Origin: Planctomycetota bacterium
Lineage (GTDB): Bacteria > Planctomycetota > Phycisphaerae > Phycisphaerales > SM1A02
Assembly (NCBI GenBank): GCA_027295435.1
Contig: JAPUKX010000203.1
Location: 1 to 7,291, forward strand
Direction of reading: 5' to 3'
Length of the DNA stretch: 7,291 nucleotides
In this document: positions 4,916 to 7,291 of the stretch, one piece after another
Layout of the letters: each line of letters starts with the position of its first letter
Numbering within the stretch: the stretch's first letter is position 1
Program-made: the position numbers and the translations under genes
The notes under the pieces: model-generated
What the model saw: only the letters and a program-made list of their open reading frames with translations
Told to the model about the DNA's origin: nothing
Databases searched by the model: none

Positions 4916-4931
4916 TCCCCTTCCGCCGGGC

Positions 4932-4936
4932 AGGAG
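4932..4936 (+). promoter_or_regulatory. Shine-Dalgarno of ilvC
   Basis: AGGAG, five bases before ATG 4942. It is one of the clearer ribosome binding sites in the window and fixes the ilvC start. Confidence 0.6.
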
Positions 4937-4941
4937 CGCCT

Positions 4942-5988
4942 ATGGCCGCCAAGATTCTTCGAGGACCCCAAGACGCACCGATCGACCCGCTCCGCAACAA
5001 GACTGTCGCGGTTGTCGGGTTCGGCAACCAGGGCCACGCCCACGCTCTGAACCTGCGCGAGTCAGGGATTGAGGTTGTGGTGGCCAACCGGCACGATACG
5101 CCCAATGGTCGCCGAGCCCTAGCGTGCGGGTTTGAGCCGATGAAGATTCCACAGGCGGTCAGCGATGCCGATTTGGTCATCATCGCCCTTGCTGACGAAG
5201 CCCAGCCCCACCTGTACCTCCATAGTATCGCGCCGAATCTGAAGGCGGACGCGATCGTGGGCTTTCTGCACGGATTCAACATCCGCTATGGCTTGATCGA
5301 GCCTGCTGCGGATGTGGGGGTGATCCTAATTGCTCCGAAAGGACCGGGCCGCACACTGCGGCGGCTGTATGGCCAAGGCCATGGCCTGCCTTGTCTGTTC
5401 GCAGTGCATCAGGATTCGCCGAAGTCGGACGCAGAGGCGATCGGCCTGGCCTGGGCCAACGCGATCGGGTGTGCGCGAGCGGGCATCATTTACACCAGCT
5501 TCGCCGACGAAACTGAAACCGATCTGTTTGGCGAGCAGGCGGTGCTGTGCGGCGGCATGTGTGAGCTGATCCTGGCTGCGTTCACGGTGCTGACTGAAGC
5601 CGGGTATCCTGCGGAACTGGCCTACCTGGAATGCTGCCATGAGGTCAAGCAGATCGCCGATCTGGTTTACGAGCGCGGGTTGGCCGGCATGTACCAGGCC
5701 GTCAGCAACACGGCCGAGTTCGGCGGCCATCGTGTTGGACCATTACTGATCGACGACTCCGTTCGACAGCGGATGCAGCTCATCCTGCGCGAAGTGCGCG
5801 ACGGCACGTTCGCCAAAGCGCTGCGCCAGGACTATGACCGGGAATTTGCGTGGTTCAAACACCAGCGCGAACGGGCGCAGCGTCACTCCATAGAGCCAGC
5901 CGGCCGGGTCGTGCGCTCGCTCATGCCCTGGCTGTCAGAACCACAGGACTCAGACTCATCCAGCGGCCCCTCGCCGAGTGGCGCGTGA
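4942..5988 (+). CDS. ilvC: ketol-acid reductoisomerase (class I)
   Basis: 348 residues, slightly longer than the usual 330-340 of class I enzymes because of a Ser-rich tail. It converts acetolactate and acetohydroxybutyrate to the dihydroxy acids of valine, leucine and isoleucine synthesis, using Mg and a nicotinamide cofactor. The Rossmann domain has G-F-G-N-Q-G-H-A-H-A at 26-35 and catalytic H110 in L-H-G-F-N-I. A-P-K-G-P-G is at 131-136 with K133. The knotted helical domain has E-T-E-T-D-L-F-G-E-Q at 190-199 (metal ligands D194, E198), L-E-C-C-H-E at 229-234 (E230, E234) and S-N-T-A-E at 255-259. All expected catalytic residues are present. The cofactor loop (N-R-H-D-T-P-N-G-R-R at 49-58) differs from the usual G-L-R-x-G-S-x-S form. 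No ilvB, ilvN or leuA is nearby; uppP follows by 19 bases and may be co-transcribed. Assignment is secure. Confidence 0.96.
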   Translation: MAAKILRGPQDAPIDPLRNKTVAVVGFGNQGHAHALNLRESGIEVVVANRHDTPNGRRALACGFEPMKIPQAVSDADLVIIALADEAQPHLYLHSIAPNLKADAIVGFLHGFNIRYGLIEPAADVGVILIAPKGPGRTLRRLYGQGHGLPCLFAVHQDSPKSDAEAIGLAWANAIGCARAGIIYTSFADETETDLFGEQAVLCGGMCELILAAFTVLTEAGYPAELAYLECCHEVKQIADLVYERGLAGMYQAVSNTAEFGGHRVGPLLIDDSVRQRMQLILREVRDGTFAKALRQDYDREFAWFKHQRERAQRHSIEPAGRVVRSLMPWLSEPQDSDSSSGPSPSGA

Positions 5989-5993
5989 TTCGC

Positions 5994-6000
5994 AGGGAAG
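5994..6000 (+). promoter_or_regulatory. Shine-Dalgarno supporting a TTG start for uppP
   Basis: AGGGAAG, seven bases before TTG 6008. The alternative in-frame GTG at 5978, inside ilvC, has no such site, so the TTG start is preferred. Confidence 0.55.
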
Positions 6001-6007
6001 CAGCGAT

Positions 6008-6895
6008 TTGAACATCTACGAAGCAATCGTCCTGGGCGTGGTGGAGGGCATCACCGAATACCTGCCGATCAGCTCGACCGGGCATCTGATCATCACCTCC
6101 GCTCTGCTCAATCTCAATGAGACTGCTGAGGTCAAGCAGGCCGTTGACGCCTTCAACATCGTGATCCAGGGGGGAGCGATCGGGGCCGTGCTCGGTCTCT
6201 ATTGGAAGCGCGTTCGACAGATGATTCGCGGTCTGCTCGGCAAGGACCACGATGGCCGAAAACTCCTGGTCAATCTGTTGATTGCATTCGCACCCGCTGC
6301 GATACTTGGACCGTTCCTTGCAGGGACCATCAAGTCGCACCTGTTCTATCCCATCCCCGTCATGGCCGCTCTGGCGATCGGGGGCTTGGTGATGGTGTTC
6401 TTGACGAAATGGCAGAGGAAGTTCTTCCACGCCAATGAGAGCCTAGAGCCGACCGATTCACACAACTACGTGGATATCGAGCACCTGACCTGGCTGAGAT
6501 CACTGATCATTGGTCTGCTGCAGTGCGTCGCGATGTGGCCGGGTACAAGCCGATCGATGATGACGATCGTGGGCGGCATGGGTGTCGGGCTTCGACCCAA
6601 GCACGCCGCTGAGTTCAGCTTTCTGCTGGGGTTGCCAACGCTTGGAGGCGCCTGCGTCTACAGCGCCGCAGAGAACTTTCTGGGAGATGGCCCGAATATG
6701 TTCGAGCTGCTGGGCGTCTGGCCGCTGGTGATCGGCTTTGTCGTCGCGACGATCTCCGCCGCCCTGGCTGTGAAGTGGTTCGTCGGTTATCTGAGCAACC
6801 ATGGCCTCGCGCTATTCGGCTGGTACCGCCTTGCGTTGTGTGTGGTGCTGGGTGTGTTGTATCTGCAAGGCACGCTGACAATCTCCCCCAGCTAA
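6008..6895 (+). CDS. uppP: undecaprenyl-diphosphatase
   Basis: 295 residues from TTG 6008, against about 270 in E. coli. It dephosphorylates undecaprenyl diphosphate, recycling the lipid carrier for peptidoglycan and other envelope polymers, and is an integral inner-membrane protein often linked to bacitracin resistance. The first active-site motif is E-G-I-T-E-Y-L-P-I-S-S-T-G-H at 13-26 (E13, E17 and S23 align with E17, E21 and S27 of E. coli). The second is P-G-T-S-R-S at 178-183, with R182 as the catalytic Arg. Several hydrophobic helices are evident, for example at about 48-66, 88-105, 115-133, 236-257 and 270-288. A hydrophilic loop at about 134-160 accounts for part of the extra length. 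A start at GTG 5978 would add ten polar residues (A-R-D-S-Q-G-S-S-D), which is unusual for the family, and TTG 6008 has a good ribosome site. It probably shares a transcript with ilvC. The family is certain; the start is likely. Confidence 0.95.
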   Translation: MNIYEAIVLGVVEGITEYLPISSTGHLIITSALLNLNETAEVKQAVDAFNIVIQGGAIGAVLGLYWKRVRQMIRGLLGKDHDGRKLLVNLLIAFAPAAILGPFLAGTIKSHLFYPIPVMAALAIGGLVMVFLTKWQRKFFHANESLEPTDSHNYVDIEHLTWLRSLIIGLLQCVAMWPGTSRSMMTIVGGMGVGLRPKHAAEFSFLLGLPTLGGACVYSAAENFLGDGPNMFELLGVWPLVIGFVVATISAALAVKWFVGYLSNHGLALFGWYRLALCVVLGVLYLQGTLTISPS

Positions 6896-6912
6896 GTTGG
6901 TGCGCACTACCG

Positions 6913-7291
6913 CTACTCTGAAGGCGTATCCGCCAGGGCCTGGGCCATCAGGTCGCTGTAGCCGGCGCTGACCGGCTCGCCCAGGGTCGGCCCAAACACC
7001 TCGCGAAGATGGTTGATCGCCAGGTGGCACTCTTGCACATCGAAGTTCCGCGAGACGACCGCTTCGAACTCGATGAACGTTCCTATCTTGTCAACCTTAT
7101 CGAGGTGAATTCGAACGTTGGCCAGCATCCACAGTTCCCGAACCTTGGTCACCTCCAGCCACACACGTAGACTGTGGGTCCCCCAGCGGCGCTTCGCTTG
7201 TTCGTCACTGAGGATGGTGTAGTGGCACATCCTCGGGCGAACATGGTCGGGGCGATGGTAGTAGATCCATTCCGTCGGTTCGCCGCGCGAT
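6913..7291 (-). CDS. CYTH-domain protein, class IV adenylate cyclase-like (partial, C-terminal part)
   Basis: About 125 C-terminal residues are in the window; the frame is open to the right edge, so the start lies outside. ATG 7230 is an internal Met, since the residues before it (E-P-T-E-W-I-Y-Y-H-R-P-D) are a typical CYTH strand. Other family features are R-R-W-G, V-R-E-L-W-M, then V-R-I-H-L-D-K-V-D-K-I-G-T-F-I-E-F-E-A-V-V, the Arg/Asp/Glu strands that line the tunnel where triphosphate and metal bind, and a closing G-Y-S-D-L. The N-terminal E-x-E-x-K motif that would complete the assignment is not in the window. Class IV cyclases make cAMP, but many CYTH proteins are triphosphatases, so the reaction cannot be fixed from this fragment. 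It converges with uppP, leaving 17 bases between stops, which contain the 8-base palindrome GTGCGCAC (6900-6907). Confidence 0.83.
   Translation of the reverse strand, partial: SRGEPTEWIYYHRPDHVRPRMCHYTILSDEQAKRRWGTHSLRVWLEVTKVRELWMLANVRIHLDKVDKIGTFIEFEAVVSRNFDVQECHLAINHLREVFGPTLGEPVSAGYSDLMAQALADTPSE

Noticed and set aside
3883..6381. Five copies of GCGATCGG (3883, 5437, 5461, 6176, 6374) that look like a repeated motif
   Set aside because: Four of the five are in-frame GCG-ATC-GGN codons for Ala-Ile-Gly in ilvC and uppP, so protein sequence and codon use explain them.

Overview
The window is a high-GC bacterial chromosome segment (roughly 60% GC by eye) made mostly of single housekeeping genes on alternating strands with few operons. 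A Planctomycetota origin, possibly Phycisphaerae-like, is my best guess. It rests on the scattered arrangement of normally clustered genes (rnc, rpmH, aroK, ilvC, uppP), weak or absent Shine-Dalgarno sites at several starts, the MHYP-type N-terminus of ribosomal protein L34, and a tail-anchored hypothetical protein of a type I associate with that phylum. It is an inference, not a placement by search.

Layout, left to right. 1-1029 (+): a solenoid-like repeat protein with 22-23 residue units, cut at its 5' end by the window edge and interrupted by an in-frame TAG at 238-240. 1225-1689 (+): a small hypothetical protein with a C-terminal membrane anchor. 1760-2527 (-): RNase III (rnc). 2528-2944: a gap with no protein gene, holding a good minus-strand promoter, two leader hairpins upstream of rnc, and a possible promoter for the next gene. 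2945-3079 (+): rpmH, a 44-residue ribosomal protein L34 gene that is easily missed. 3178-3711 (-): shikimate kinase. 3832-4218 (-): a PilZ-domain protein. 4368-4805 (-): a Fur/PerR-family regulator. 4942-5988 (+): ketol-acid reductoisomerase (ilvC), divergent from the regulator. 6008-6895 (+): undecaprenyl-diphosphatase (uppP), 19 bases after ilvC. 6913-7291 (-): the C-terminal part of a CYTH-domain (class IV adenylate cyclase-like) protein, cut by the window edge.

The genes do not form one pathway. They cover RNA processing (rnc), translation (rpmH), aromatic and branched-chain amino acid synthesis (aroK, ilvC), lipid-carrier recycling for the cell wall (uppP), c-di-GMP response (PilZ), and metal or peroxide sensing (Fur/PerR). 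I see no mobile element, CRISPR array, tRNA or rRNA.

No clearly new multi-gene system is visible. The best leads are the repeat protein with its internal amber codon, the rnc leader with paired hairpins (possible autoregulation), a PerR-type metal site in a regulator that lacks the structural zinc cysteines, a perfect inverted repeat in the regulator/ilvC divergent region, an RNase III with Ala at a usual metal-binding Asp position, and a ketol-acid reductoisomerase with an acidic cofactor loop.
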